A DNA stretch of 64,000 nucleotides from an uncultured Sphingomonadaceae bacterium (GTDB taxonomy: Bacteria; Pseudomonadota; Alphaproteobacteria; Sphingomonadales; Sphingomonadaceae), in the NCBI GenBank assembly GCA_937873035.1, contig CALMVA010000073.1:34540-98539 (forward strand). Reading direction: 5' to 3'. Below the pieces are notes generated by a model. That model searched no databases and was not told the DNA's origin. It worked only from the letters and a program-made list of their open reading frames with translations. This document shows positions 48,550-57,005 of this stretch, piece by piece; the first letter of the stretch is position 1; each line of letters starts with the position of its first letter. The position numbers and the translations under genes are program-made.

Positions 48550-49062
48550 CTATTCGTAATCCGCACTGATGGGGAAATTGCCGCGGAAATTACCACTTTC
48601 CGAGCCTTTGAGGACAAGCCGTCCACCAAAGGAAAAGACAAGCCGTCCTTCAGCATCAAGCACGGGGTGGGCTGACAGATCGGATCGAAAATCCACCACT
48701 TCGGCATTTTCTCCCGTTGCAGAGCGCAGTTGCACGCGCACCGGCAGCTCGATTCGCACCCGCGCATAGGGCGTGCCGGTGACAATCGCGGTGCCGCGCA
48801 GCGCCATTCCGCCAAGGTCTGTCAGCGTGCCGCCCACCCGGCGCGATCCCGTGTGCGCGTCGATCTCGACCGCGCCGCCGGTATCGCCTTGCGCGATTCG
48901 CCCCATATCGAGGGCGGTTTCAATCGAGATGGTCAGCGGAACACGCGTGCGCCCGCCTTCTGAAAGGCGCGTCTGCTCTGGCGCGCACAGGCGGCACGGC
49001 TCCGCGCCCAGCGGCGCTGCTGCGAACACGCAAGTTGCGAGCAAGAGACTGATCCGCATCAT
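48550..49062 (-). CDS. DUF4402-like protein, probable minor/tip pilus subunit
   Basis: About 170 residues with signal MMRISLLLATCVFAAAPLGA. The mature start has a CRLC motif (EPCRLCAPEQ). The rest is a beta-rich DUF4402-like fold (VPLTISIETALDMGRIAQGDTGGAVEIDAHTG) ending in FRGNFPISADYE, comparable with the main subunit's end. It is the first gene of the pilus operon and less regular than the main subunit. The start could also be 49059 or 49083. Confidence 0.75.
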   Translation of the reverse strand: MMRISLLLATCVFAAAPLGAEPCRLCAPEQTRLSEGGRTRVPLTISIETALDMGRIAQGDTGGAVEIDAHTGSRRVGGTLTDLGGMALRGTAIVTGTPYARVRIELPVRVQLRSATGENAEVVDFRSDLSAHPVLDAEGRLVFSFGGRLVLKGSESGNFRGNFPISADYE

Positions 49063-49151
49063 GAAAACATCCATAATGACCAAGCTTCAAGAAACTGCTA
49101 ACCAGCTTTTTCAAGCGCCGCCAGAGTAAGGCGGCGCAACGAAAGGCCAGC

Positions 49152-50207
49152 GTGCGCGAGGTCACCCCCCGAATCGGCGCCATCGCAACCGCCCACCCCC
49201 CGCATGACATCCACGCGGCGTTCACCCACTGGGCTGAAAGCAGAATTGCCGACCCGCGCGGGCGCGCCGTATTCCAGCGCATGGCCATGCGGTCCGGCAT
49301 TGCGCATCGCTACGCCGTGCTGCCGCCAACGCCAGAGGGGGGATCGCCCATTTCTCCCGGCGGCTTTTATGCGGGCGAAGCCCCCTCCACATCCGCACGG
49401 ATGGCGCTTTATGCCCACCACGCGCCTGCGCTGGCGCTTGAGGCCATTGCCAGACTGAAGCTCGACCCGGCCTGCATCACGCATATCGTGCTCGCCAGTT
49501 GCACCGGCTTTGTCGCGCCGGGGGTTGATCAGATCATCGCGGCCGAGCTTGGGCTGGCGCCCTCCGTAGAGCGGCTGCTGGTGGGCTTTATGGGCTGTTA
49601 TGCTGCAATTTCGGCGCTGCGCAGCGCCTATCATATCATCCGGTCACGGCCCGATGCGAAGGTGCTTGTCGTTACGGTAGAACTTTCGTCGCTCCATCTG
49701 AGCGAGACGGACGAGATAGAGCCGCTGCTGGCGATGCTGCAATTCGGCGATGGCGCAGCCGCCGCGTTCGTTTCAGGCGAGGGCGCAGGGCTTGGCCTGT
49801 CAGACCCCTTTGCAACGACGCTGCCCAACAGCGCCGATCTCATCCGCTGGGACATTGGCGATACCGGCTTTGTGATGCACTTGTCGGGCGCAGTGCCAAC
49901 GCGGATTGCCGCGGCGCTGCAAGATGCCGACTTTGCCCGCACCCTGTGCGGCGACGCCCCGGTGGACGGCTGGGCGGTCCATGCCGGGGGCCGATCCATC
50001 CTTGATGCCGTGGAACACGGACTCAAACTCGCGCCAGACAGCCTGGCGGATTCGCGCGCCGTGCTCAACGCGTGCGGCAATATGTCATCTGCCACGCTCA
50101 TGTTCGTGCTGGCGCGCATTTTCGGGCGGCACATTCAGAATGGCGTGGCGCTCGCCTTTGGGCCGGGGCTGGCGGCCGAGGGCCTGCGTTTCCGGTCGGT
50201 GGACTGA
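49152..50207 (+). CDS. Type III polyketide synthase (chalcone-synthase-like)
   Basis: A 351-residue thiolase-fold enzyme with the type III PKS triad: Cys149 in LVGFMGCYAAISALR, His277 in GWAVHAGGRSILDAVE and Asn310 in LNACGNMSSATLMF. It extends a starter acyl-CoA with malonyl-CoA units without an ACP and cyclises to resorcinols, pyrones or phloroglucinols. Starter and product are not readable. It begins at GTG 49152 after AAAGG and leads an operon with a methyltransferase and a flavoprotein, the same three functions as the phenolic-lipid srsABC genes of Streptomyces griseus. Confidence 0.92.
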   Translation: MREVTPRIGAIATAHPPHDIHAAFTHWAESRIADPRGRAVFQRMAMRSGIAHRYAVLPPTPEGGSPISPGGFYAGEAPSTSARMALYAHHAPALALEAIARLKLDPACITHIVLASCTGFVAPGVDQIIAAELGLAPSVERLLVGFMGCYAAISALRSAYHIIRSRPDAKVLVVTVELSSLHLSETDEIEPLLAMLQFGDGAAAAFVSGEGAGLGLSDPFATTLPNSADLIRWDIGDTGFVMHLSGAVPTRIAAALQDADFARTLCGDAPVDGWAVHAGGRSILDAVEHGLKLAPDSLADSRAVLNACGNMSSATLMFVLARIFGRHIQNGVALAFGPGLAAEGLRFRSVD

Positions 50208-50209
50208 CG

Positions 50210-50896
50210 ATGCTCCGCACGCGCGCCATCGCTGAAGAACAGATGGACGCGCCAGACCTTGCGCCAGACATTTATGCGCGCGTGCTCAATGATCTGGCGC
50301 GCGTCAACGACGTTACCATGGCACGGCGGCCAACGCTGGAATTTCTGGAGCGGTTGCCGCGCAGCGATGCGCCTTTGCGTGTTCTGGATGTCGGCTTTGG
50401 CGATGGCGATATGCTGCGCGCCATCGCCCGCTGGGCCGCAAAGCGCAGCCTTGCGGTGGACCTTGCCGGCATTGATCTCAACCCGCGCAGCGCCGCCATA
50501 GCACAAGCCAAGACGCCCATTAATGCCTCCATTGAGTATCGCACGGGCGATTATGCGACACTTGCGGGTGAAAGCTGGGATGTCGTGATTTCAAGCCTCG
50601 TCGCGCACCATATGACGACCGCCCAGCTGCTCGTCTTTTTGCGGTTCATGGACAAGGAAGCCGGGCGCGGCTGGTTCATCAATGATCTTCACCGCCACGG
50701 TTTTGCCTGGGCAGGCTATCCGCTCCTCGCACGACTGGCGGGCTGGCATCGCATCGTGCGCGAAGACGGGCAGCTTTCCATTGCGCGGAGCTATCGTCCT
50801 GCCGAATGGCCACCCTTGCTGGCACAGGCGGGCGTTTCCAGTGCGCGCGTCCGCCGCGTCTTTCCCTTCCGGCTATGCGTCGAAAAGATCCGCTGA
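50210..50896 (+). CDS. SAM-dependent methyltransferase of the type III PKS cassette
   Basis: A 228-residue class I methyltransferase. Motif I is LRVLDVGFGDGDMLRA, Asp/Asn acidic residues follow in LAGIDLNPRSA, and WDVVISSLVAHHM is motif II/III. It probably O- or C-methylates the polyketide made by the upstream enzyme (inference from position). The ATG is 2 nt after the PKS stop. Its 3' end overlaps the next gene by 22 bp. Confidence 0.87.
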   Translation: MLRTRAIAEEQMDAPDLAPDIYARVLNDLARVNDVTMARRPTLEFLERLPRSDAPLRVLDVGFGDGDMLRAIARWAAKRSLAVDLAGIDLNPRSAAIAQAKTPINASIEYRTGDYATLAGESWDVVISSLVAHHMTTAQLLVFLRFMDKEAGRGWFINDLHRHGFAWAGYPLLARLAGWHRIVREDGQLSIARSYRPAEWPPLLAQAGVSSARVRRVFPFRLCVEKIR

Positions 50897-51933
50897 TTAT
50901 CGGCGCGGGGCCGGCGGGGTCCGCTGCCGCCATCACGCTTGCGCTGGGCGGCGCAAAGCCGCTGCTGCTCGACCGCGCAACCGAAACCGGCGACGCCTTG
51001 TGCGGCGGGTTTCTCAGCTGGGAAACGCTGCGGGCACTCGATGCGCTGGGCGTGGCGATCAGGGGCCACCCGATTACTCATCTCCATGTCTTTGCCGGGG
51101 ATCGCATCGCCCACACCGCTCTGCCGGAAACGGCCATGGGCCTTTCGCGCCGCGCGCTTGACACGGCCCTGCTTAATCGCGCGCGCGCGCTCGGCGCAGG
51201 GCTGGAGCGCGGCACCATGGTCCGGTCGCTTGAGGAGGTCAGATGCCGGAGTGACGCGCTTTTTCTGGCCACCGGCAAGCATGACATTATCGGCAGTGTG
51301 CGCCCGCGCGTGCAGGCAGACCCCACCATTGGCCTGCGCGTGCGGCTGCCCGCTTCGCCTGCGCTCACCCGCGAGATTGGCAACGCGATTGAGCTTCATC
51401 TGTTCAACCGGGGCTATGCCGGTGTTGACCTTCAGGAAGATGGCAGCGCCAATATCTGCCTTGCCGTGCGCAAATCGCTGCTCGCCGAAGCGGATCGCAA
51501 CCCGCACCAGCTTCTCCAAAGGCTCGGCCACGTCTCACCCCGCTTCGGTGCCCGGCTCGAAGGGCTGAGCGACACCACGAAGATCGATGCGATTGCCGCC
51601 ATCCCTTATGGCTGGCGGGTTTTGAAAGGCCAGCACGGGCTGTTCCGGCTGGGCGATCAATGCGCCGTCATCCCCTCGCTTGCGGGCGAAGGCATTGGCA
51701 TTGCGCTGGCGAGCGGCAGCAGTGCGGCACGCGCCTTTCTGGATGCCGGGGGCGACGCGGCATCTCGATGGCAGCAGCAATTTTCGCGCCAGAGCGCCCG
51801 CCCGCTCACCCTCGCCTCTGCCCTGTGGCGGATGGGAGAAATTCCATCCATGGCCGCCGCAGCGACGCTCGCCTTGCGGTTGCTTCCCGGCCTTGCGACG
51901 CTTGTGGCCCGCGCAACGCGCATCACCACTTGA
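50875..51933 (+). CDS. FAD-dependent oxidoreductase of the type III PKS cassette
   Basis: A 352-residue flavoprotein. The FAD fold is [21 protein letters not shown] (GxGxxG), the mid motif [13 protein letters not shown] fits group A monooxygenases or geranylgeranyl-reductase-like enzymes, and [26 protein letters not shown] is the second FAD motif. It may hydroxylate the polyketide ring or reduce an isoprenoid; the cassette context favours the first. It starts at ATG 50875 inside the end of the methyltransferase gene, indicating coupled translation. Confidence 0.85.
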   Translation: MRRKDPLIIGAGPAGSAAAITLALGGAKPLLLDRATETGDALCGGFLSWETLRALDALGVAIRGHPITHLHVFAGDRIAHTALPETAMGLSRRALDTALLNRARALGAGLERGTMVRSLEEVRCRSDALFLATGKHDIIGSVRPRVQADPTIGLRVRLPASPALTREIGNAIELHLFNRGYAGVDLQEDGSANICLAVRKSLLAEADRNPHQLLQRLGHVSPRFGARLEGLSDTTKIDAIAAIPYGWRVLKGQHGLFRLGDQCAVIPSLAGEGIGIALASGSSAARAFLDAGGDAASRWQQQFSRQSARPLTLASALWRMGEIPSMAAAATLALRLLPGLATLVARATRITT

Positions 51934-51964
51934 TGGATGCGCACGACCCCGCCAGACTGCGCTC

Positions 51965-52363
51965 ATGGAAAAGCTTCTTTTGACCGATGATGAATGGCGC
52001 ACACGCCTGACGCCCACCCAATATCATGTGCTGCGTGAAGCAGGCACCGAGCGGGCCTTTTCAGGGGCGCTCAATCAAAACAAGGCCGACGGCGTTTATC
52101 GCTGCGCCGGGTGCGGGGCGGATTTGTTCGTGTCCGACACCAAATATGACTCCGGTTCCGGCTGGCCGAGCTTTTATGCCCCTCTCTCACCCGACGCTGT
52201 GACGATGATCGAGGATCGCAGCCACGGCATGGTCCGCATCGAGGTGCGCTGCGGGCGGTGCGACGGACATTTGGGCCATGTCTTTTCCGATGGGCCGCAG
52301 CCTACGGGCCTGCGCTTTTGCATGAACAGCGTCAGCCTGGACTTTGAAGCGGACGAACTTTGA
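51965..52363 (+). CDS. msrB: Peptide-methionine (R)-S-oxide reductase
   Basis: A 132-residue MsrB. Zinc ligands are Cys47/Cys50 (RCAGCG) and Cys96/Cys99 (RCGRCD). The catalytic Cys119 is in [10 protein letters not shown], with SGSGWPSF and GHLGHVF also present. It reduces methionine-R-sulfoxide in proteins. It follows the flavoprotein gene by 31 bp and could be co-transcribed, though this is a general repair gene. Confidence 0.96.
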   Translation: MEKLLLTDDEWRTRLTPTQYHVLREAGTERAFSGALNQNKADGVYRCAGCGADLFVSDTKYDSGSGWPSFYAPLSPDAVTMIEDRSHGMVRIEVRCGRCDGHLGHVFSDGPQPTGLRFCMNSVSLDFEADEL

Positions 52364-52428
52364 AGCGGGCGGCGCGCGCGACTGAGCGCCTTGCCGCGCA
52401 GATCGGCAGGGCCTAAGAAGACGGCCAC

Positions 52429-54483
52429 ATGGCTCGCAAGCGTTCCCGCCCCTCATCCGCCCCTGAAAAGCGCAGCATCTGGCGTCGCATTGTCCGTTGG
52501 GGGCTGGGCGCGGGTGCGCTCGTGCTCTTCGGTCTCATGTGCGCGGTGGGCTTTGCCTATTCATCGCTCCCGCAATTTGGCGAACTGCGCACGCGTGAAA
52601 CACTGGGGCAAGTCATCCGTGTGCGCTCTGCCGATGGGCAGATCATCCTCTCGCTGGGGCCGATTTATGGCGAGTGGATCGGCTATCGCGACATTCCCAG
52701 GGTGATGGTCGATGCGATGGTGTCGGTGGAAGACCGGCGCTTCCGTATGCACCCCGGCGTCGATCCCATTGGCCTTGCCCGCGCCGTGCAGGTGCGCATC
52801 ACGCGGGGCCATTGGGCGCAGGGCGGCTCGACAATCACGCAGCAGCTCGCGCGCAACCTCTTCCTCACCAACACGCGCACCTTTGGCCGCAAGGGGCGCG
52901 AGCTGGTGCTCGCGCTGGCGATGGAAGCCAAATATTCCAAGGACGAGATTCTCGAACTCTATTTGAACCGCGTTTATTTCGGCGGTGGCGCTTATGGCAT
53001 TGATGCCGCCTCGCGCCGCTTTTTCGATCATCCCGCACAGCAGCTGAGCCTCGCGGAATCCGCGATTATTGCGGGTCTGGTGAAGGCACCTTCCAATTAT
53101 TCCCCCACGGCTGACGCGCAGGCCGCGCTTGGCCGCGCCAAGGTGGTTCTTGACGTCATGGCGGATGCCGGGGCGATCACGCCTGCACAGGCCGCCGCCG
53201 CACAACCCGCGCAGGTCAAGCTTGCCGCCCAGCCGCAGCAGAACAGTGTGCGCTACTTCACCGACTGGGCCTTGCCGCAGCTTGATGGGCTGATCGAGGA
53301 AACATCCGCCCCCATAGATGTATGGACGACGCTTGACGTGGGGATGCAGAACGCAGGCGAACAGGCGATCCGCGCCTATTCACCACAGGGCGCACAAGGT
53401 GCGCTGGTCGCGCTGGACCGCGATGGAGCTGTGCGCGCCATGGTGGGCGGGCGCGATTATGTGACGTCGATCTACAATCGCGCGACGCAGGCCGTCCGCC
53501 AGCCCGGCTCTTCCTTCAAGCTCTTCGTCTATATGGCGGCGCTTGAAGCGGGGATGACGCCGGACACCAAGATGATCGACCAGCCCGTCGATATTGGCGG
53601 CTGGAGCCCGCGCAACAGCAGCGGCAAGAATCTGGGTGAAATGACGCTGCGCACCGCCTTCACCTATTCCGTCAACACCATCGCCGCGCAGATCGGGCAG
53701 GAAGTCGGCACGTCCGCCATTGCCAGCATCGCGCGTCGGCTGGGGCTGACAACGCCGATCAACACCCAGCCATCCATGGTGCTGGGCACCTCTGACGTGC
53801 GGCTGATTGATATGACGCGCGCCTTTGCCGCCGTGTCCGCCAAGGGCAAGTCTGTAACGCCCTATGGCATCGTCCGCGTGACGACCGCCAATGGCGAGAC
53901 GCTCTATCAGCGGCCCAAACAGCCCGATCTCCAGATCATCGACCCCTGGGTTGCGGCCGGCATGACAGACATGATGCAAACTGCGGTGAGCGCAGGCACA
54001 GGCCGCGCCGCGCAGATCGGCCGGCCGGTTGCGGGCAAGACGGGCACGACAAGCTCCAATAAGGATGGCTGGTTCCTCGGCTTTTCCAGCGGCATCACCA
54101 CCGGCGTGTGGATGGGCCGCGACGATGCCCGCCCGGTCCGCGATTTGCAGGGCGGTCGGGCGCCCGCCAGCGCCTTTGCCGCCTTCATGCAAGTCGCCGT
54201 CGCCAAGCGCCCGGTTGAAAAGTTCGAGACAGATGTGACGCTGCCTGAATGGATGCTCGAAAACGACGAGGAGGCCTATCTGGGCGACACGACGACCAGC
54301 GCGCCCGCGCCGCTCGTCGATGAGAATGGCCAGCCCGTTTCCGAAGCCGACAGCGCCGATCAATATGATCCCGGCGCAGAGGATGCCGAGTATAAGCGCA
54401 TCCTTGAAGAAGCGACGCGCAAGGATGCGCCCGCCCGTACATCATCCCAGCGTCCCGATCAGGCCTCGCGCCCGAACCAGTGA
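52429..54483 (+). CDS. Class A penicillin-binding protein (PBP1A-type)
   Basis: A 684-residue bifunctional peptidoglycan synthase. One N-terminal TM helix lies near residues 22-45. The glycosyltransferase domain has VSVEDRRFRMHPG (catalytic Glu101), GGSTITQQLARNLFL and KDEILELYLNRVYFG. The transpeptidase has SSFK (Ser361-Lys364), SVN (Ser414) and KTG (Lys537) in GRPVAGKTGTTSSNKDGWF. The acidic C-terminal tail is low complexity. The 3' end overlaps the zinc peptidase gene by 25 bp, tail to tail. Confidence 0.95.
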   Translation: MARKRSRPSSAPEKRSIWRRIVRWGLGAGALVLFGLMCAVGFAYSSLPQFGELRTRETLGQVIRVRSADGQIILSLGPIYGEWIGYRDIPRVMVDAMVSVEDRRFRMHPGVDPIGLARAVQVRITRGHWAQGGSTITQQLARNLFLTNTRTFGRKGRELVLALAMEAKYSKDEILELYLNRVYFGGGAYGIDAASRRFFDHPAQQLSLAESAIIAGLVKAPSNYSPTADAQAALGRAKVVLDVMADAGAITPAQAAAAQPAQVKLAAQPQQNSVRYFTDWALPQLDGLIEETSAPIDVWTTLDVGMQNAGEQAIRAYSPQGAQGALVALDRDGAVRAMVGGRDYVTSIYNRATQAVRQPGSSFKLFVYMAALEAGMTPDTKMIDQPVDIGGWSPRNSSGKNLGEMTLRTAFTYSVNTIAAQIGQEVGTSAIASIARRLGLTTPINTQPSMVLGTSDVRLIDMTRAFAAVSAKGKSVTPYGIVRVTTANGETLYQRPKQPDLQIIDPWVAAGMTDMMQTAVSAGTGRAAQIGRPVAGKTGTTSSNKDGWFLGFSSGITTGVWMGRDDARPVRDLQGGRAPASAFAAFMQVAVAKRPVEKFETDVTLPEWMLENDEEAYLGDTTTSAPAPLVDENGQPVSEADSADQYDPGAEDAEYKRILEEATRKDAPARTSSQRPDQASRPNQ

Positions 54484-55148
54484 AGCCGCGTGCCATGTGC
54501 GCGCAGCCAGGCGCGCGCAGGCTTGGGATCGGCCTGATGAAGTTCCGCCACAAGCCGATGAAAGGCGCGGCTATGATCCATATGGATGCGGTGCGCCACC
54601 TCATGCGCCACCGTGGCCCGCCGGACGTGCGACGGCGCAAGAATAAGCCGCCAGCTATAGCGAATATCGCCCGTGCTTGAGCAGCTCCCCCAGCGCGCGC
54701 GCGGATCACCCGTGGCAACGCTGTTGATGGATATATCCCGGCGGGCGGCAATCTCGCGGGTTTCGGCATCGAGCAATGCCTGCGCCTCGGCGCGCATCCA
54801 GCGCAGCAGTCTTGACGTCATAGCGTCAGCCGGACCGCCCAAAATCAGCCGATTTCCGTCAATTGCGGGCTTGCGCGGGTGCACCTCGGCCCAATCGAGC
54901 AGATAATTCTCGCCCGCAAAGGGCACCGTCATGCCCGGCGTGATTGGCCATGGCTCTGGCATCCGCGCGCGCTGCCGCTCGATCCAGCCGCGATGCGCTT
55001 CGGCCCATTCCAGCGCGGGGGCAAGAGCGGCCGCGCGCGGCAGGACAAGGCGGACAGCGCCGCTGCGCGGATCGACCGAAAGCTTCATGCGCCGGGCCGC
55101 CGCCTTGCGGACGATTTCCAGTCCTTCAATCATTGGCCCCTCGATCAT
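54459..55148 (-). CDS. YgjP/DUF45-family zinc metallopeptidase
   Basis: About 229 residues. The C-terminal site is ATVAHEVAHRIHMDHSRAFHRLV, with HExxH (His182, Glu183, His186 from ATG 55148) and a likely third ligand in MDHS. The WGSCSSTGDIRYSWRL segment is the WLM/SprT-like signature. Family members are thought to be small peptidases. ATG 55133 (MIEGLEIV) is an alternative start with GAGGGG just upstream. It follows the YcgN-like gene by 10 bp. Confidence 0.87.
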   Translation of the reverse strand: MIEGPMIEGLEIVRKAAARRMKLSVDPRSGAVRLVLPRAAALAPALEWAEAHRGWIERQRARMPEPWPITPGMTVPFAGENYLLDWAEVHPRKPAIDGNRLILGGPADAMTSRLLRWMRAEAQALLDAETREIAARRDISINSVATGDPRARWGSCSSTGDIRYSWRLILAPSHVRRATVAHEVAHRIHMDHSRAFHRLVAELHQADPKPARAWLRAHGTRLHWFGREA

Positions 55149-55158
55149 CGGCGTCCGA

Positions 55159-55605
55159 TCATTCGCCTTCGCCCGGCCAGCCTTCAACGATATGATTTTC
55201 AAGCTCGCCCGCATCGACTTCGGAAATCGTCCAGCCGCGCGTGGACATTCCGCGCCGGTGGATTTCCTCGTCATCGCCACAAACGAGATAGTGCCAGTCA
55301 GGCAGCGGCTTGCCTTGCGCACGCAGCACATAAGCGCAGGTCGGCGGCAGCCAGTCCAGCTTATCGAGCTTGGCCAATGTCAGGCGGATGCAATCGGGCA
55401 CTTGCGCAAAACGGTTGCGATAGTCCGAACAGCGCCCGGCGCGTCGATCCAGCAGGCGGCAGGCGACGTTGGTCGGGTAAATCTCGCCTGTTTCATCGTC
55501 TTCCAGCTTGTGCAGGCAGCATTTGCCGCAGCCATCGCACAGCGACTCCCACTGCGCCCGGTCAAGCGCCTCAAGCGGCGCATCTTCCCAATAGCGGCCA
55601 GACAT
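55159..55605 (-). CDS. YcgN-like (UPF0260) cysteine-cluster protein
   Basis: A 148-residue protein of the UPF0260 family. It has the cysteine cluster LCDGCGKCCLHKLEDDETGEIYPTNVACRLLD...RCSDY and a later VPDCIRLT and LPPTCAYVL. The pattern CxxCxxCC is shared with FeS or zinc proteins of the YkgJ type. Function is unknown. It begins MSGRYWED at 55605 and lies between the SCO gene and the metallopeptidase, all on the same strand. Confidence 0.88.
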   Translation of the reverse strand: MSGRYWEDAPLEALDRAQWESLCDGCGKCCLHKLEDDETGEIYPTNVACRLLDRRAGRCSDYRNRFAQVPDCIRLTLAKLDKLDWLPPTCAYVLRAQGKPLPDWHYLVCGDDEEIHRRGMSTRGWTISEVDAGELENHIVEGWPGEGE

Positions 55606-55615
55606 TGCGCCCGCC

Positions 55616-56209
55616 CTAGCGCACCCAGCGGCCAAGCTCTGCGGCAATCTCGCCCGGCTTGGCGGTTTGCGGCATGATGGCAATCGGCTCTCCCTTGGGG
55701 CCATAAAGCACGATCATGCGCGCATGGTCGACCAGATAGGCCCCCTGCGCATTGGGCGGCTGGCGCATGAAGGCCACGCCATAACGCTGCGCAACCTCAT
55801 CAATCTGCGCGACGCTGCCTGTCAGCCCCACCATGCGGGGGTGGAAGTTGGAAACGAACTGCTTGATGGCAGCGGGCGTATCACGCGCCGGGTCCACCGT
55901 CACAAAGATGGGCACAACCTTCGCGCCGCGCGCCGCATCAGCCTTTTCAAACGCGGCCAAGCCCTGCCCCATCAGCTGCACATCTACCGGGCAGACATCG
56001 GGGCAGAAGGTATAGCCGAAATAGACAAGGCGATATTTGCCCGCGAAATCACGGTCGGTCGTGATCTTTCCATCCTGATTGACGAGCGAGAAGGCTCCGC
56101 CCATCCGCGCGCCTTCCAGCGGCGGCGGCCCGGCATCTGCCCCCTTTCCACCACAGGCGGCGAGCGAGACGAGCATCAGGGCGGCGGCAATGGATGTGAT
56201 TTTGTTCAT
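55616..56209 (-). CDS. SCO family copper chaperone / thioredoxin-like lipoprotein
   Basis: A 197-residue Sco1/SenC protein. The signal ends in lipobox LAAC (Cys19). The copper site is CPDVC (Cys69, Cys73) in FGYTFCPDVCPVDV with His162 in LVDHARM. It loads copper into cytochrome oxidase CuA or reduces its cysteines. The start at 56209 is 73 bp from the divergent ankyrin gene. Confidence 0.93.
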   Translation of the reverse strand: MNKITSIAAALMLVSLAACGGKGADAGPPPLEGARMGGAFSLVNQDGKITTDRDFAGKYRLVYFGYTFCPDVCPVDVQLMGQGLAAFEKADAARGAKVVPIFVTVDPARDTPAAIKQFVSNFHPRMVGLTGSVAQIDEVAQRYGVAFMRQPPNAQGAYLVDHARMIVLYGPKGEPIAIMPQTAKPGEIAAELGRWVR

Positions 56210-56282
56210 GGCCCGGATAGCATTGCTCTGCTACGCGATGAGACGCAAGCGGCGAGTAACCGCACCTTTTGGGCGTAACGAC

Positions 56283-56867
56283 ATGAAAAAGATCCTTGCG
56301 ACACTGGTCGCACCGCTCCTTCTCTTCCCGGCTGCCGCGCAGGCGCAATTTTCGGAAAGCTATAATTTCCTGAAGGCCGTGCGCGACCGCGATGGGGCCA
56401 AGGCGACCGAATTTCTCAACAAGCCGGGCACGGTGATTGTCGACACCAAAGACGTGTCGACGGGGGAAAGCGGGCTGCACATCGTTACCAAGCGCCGCGA
56501 CGCGACATGGCTTGCCTTCCTGCTTGCCAAAGGGGCCAAACCCGACATCAAAGATGGTGAGGGCAATACCCCGCTCATTCTCGCCACCCAAATCGGCTTT
56601 TCCGAAGGCGCAGACCTGCTGCTGAAGCGCGGCGCGCAGGTGGATGCCACCAATTCAGGCGGGGAAACACCACTCATCATGGCCGTGCAGCAGCGCGACG
56701 TGGCGATGGTGCGGCTACTGCTTGCAGCGGGCGCCAACCCGAAGCGGACCGACCGGACCGCCGGGATGTCGGCACTTGATTACGCCACGCGCGATCCGCG
56801 CGCGGCCGTCATCCTGAAGCTGCTGCAAGAAGCCAAACCCGCCAAGGCCGCCGCCGGCCCTGTTTAA
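56283..56867 (+). CDS. Exported ankyrin-repeat protein
   Basis: A 194-residue protein with signal MKKILATLVAPLLLFPAAAQAQ. Three to four ankyrin repeats follow (GNTPLILATQIGFSEGADLLLKRGAQVDA; GGETPLIMAVQQRDVAMVRLLLAAGANPK; MSALDYATRDPRAAVILKLL). It probably binds proteins in the periplasm; similar genes sit near catalase or SCO genes elsewhere, but the target is unknown. ATG 56283 is chosen for its intact signal peptide. Confidence 0.88.
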   Translation: MKKILATLVAPLLLFPAAAQAQFSESYNFLKAVRDRDGAKATEFLNKPGTVIVDTKDVSTGESGLHIVTKRRDATWLAFLLAKGAKPDIKDGEGNTPLILATQIGFSEGADLLLKRGAQVDATNSGGETPLIMAVQQRDVAMVRLLLAAGANPKRTDRTAGMSALDYATRDPRAAVILKLLQEAKPAKAAAGPV

Positions 56868-56960
56868 GCCGGCAGGCCCCGGCACCCCCAATTCGGGCAG
56901 CTCCGGGAGCGTGTTCGGTTTTGATGGACTCAAAACCGCGCTCCAGATGGTTTGCCTTCC

Positions 56961-57003
56961 GCGATTTCCGAGCCGTTCGGTGTTTCCACCTCGCTCGAAA
57001 TCG
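56961..57003. repeat. REP-like palindrome, copy 3
   Basis: Arms GCGATTTCCGAGC and GCTCGAAATCGC around CGTTCGGTGTTTCCACCT, one base different from the loop of copies 1 and 2 (7133-7241) and in the same orientation. It ends 2 bp before the parB stop. Confidence 0.75.
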
Positions 57004-57005
57004 CT

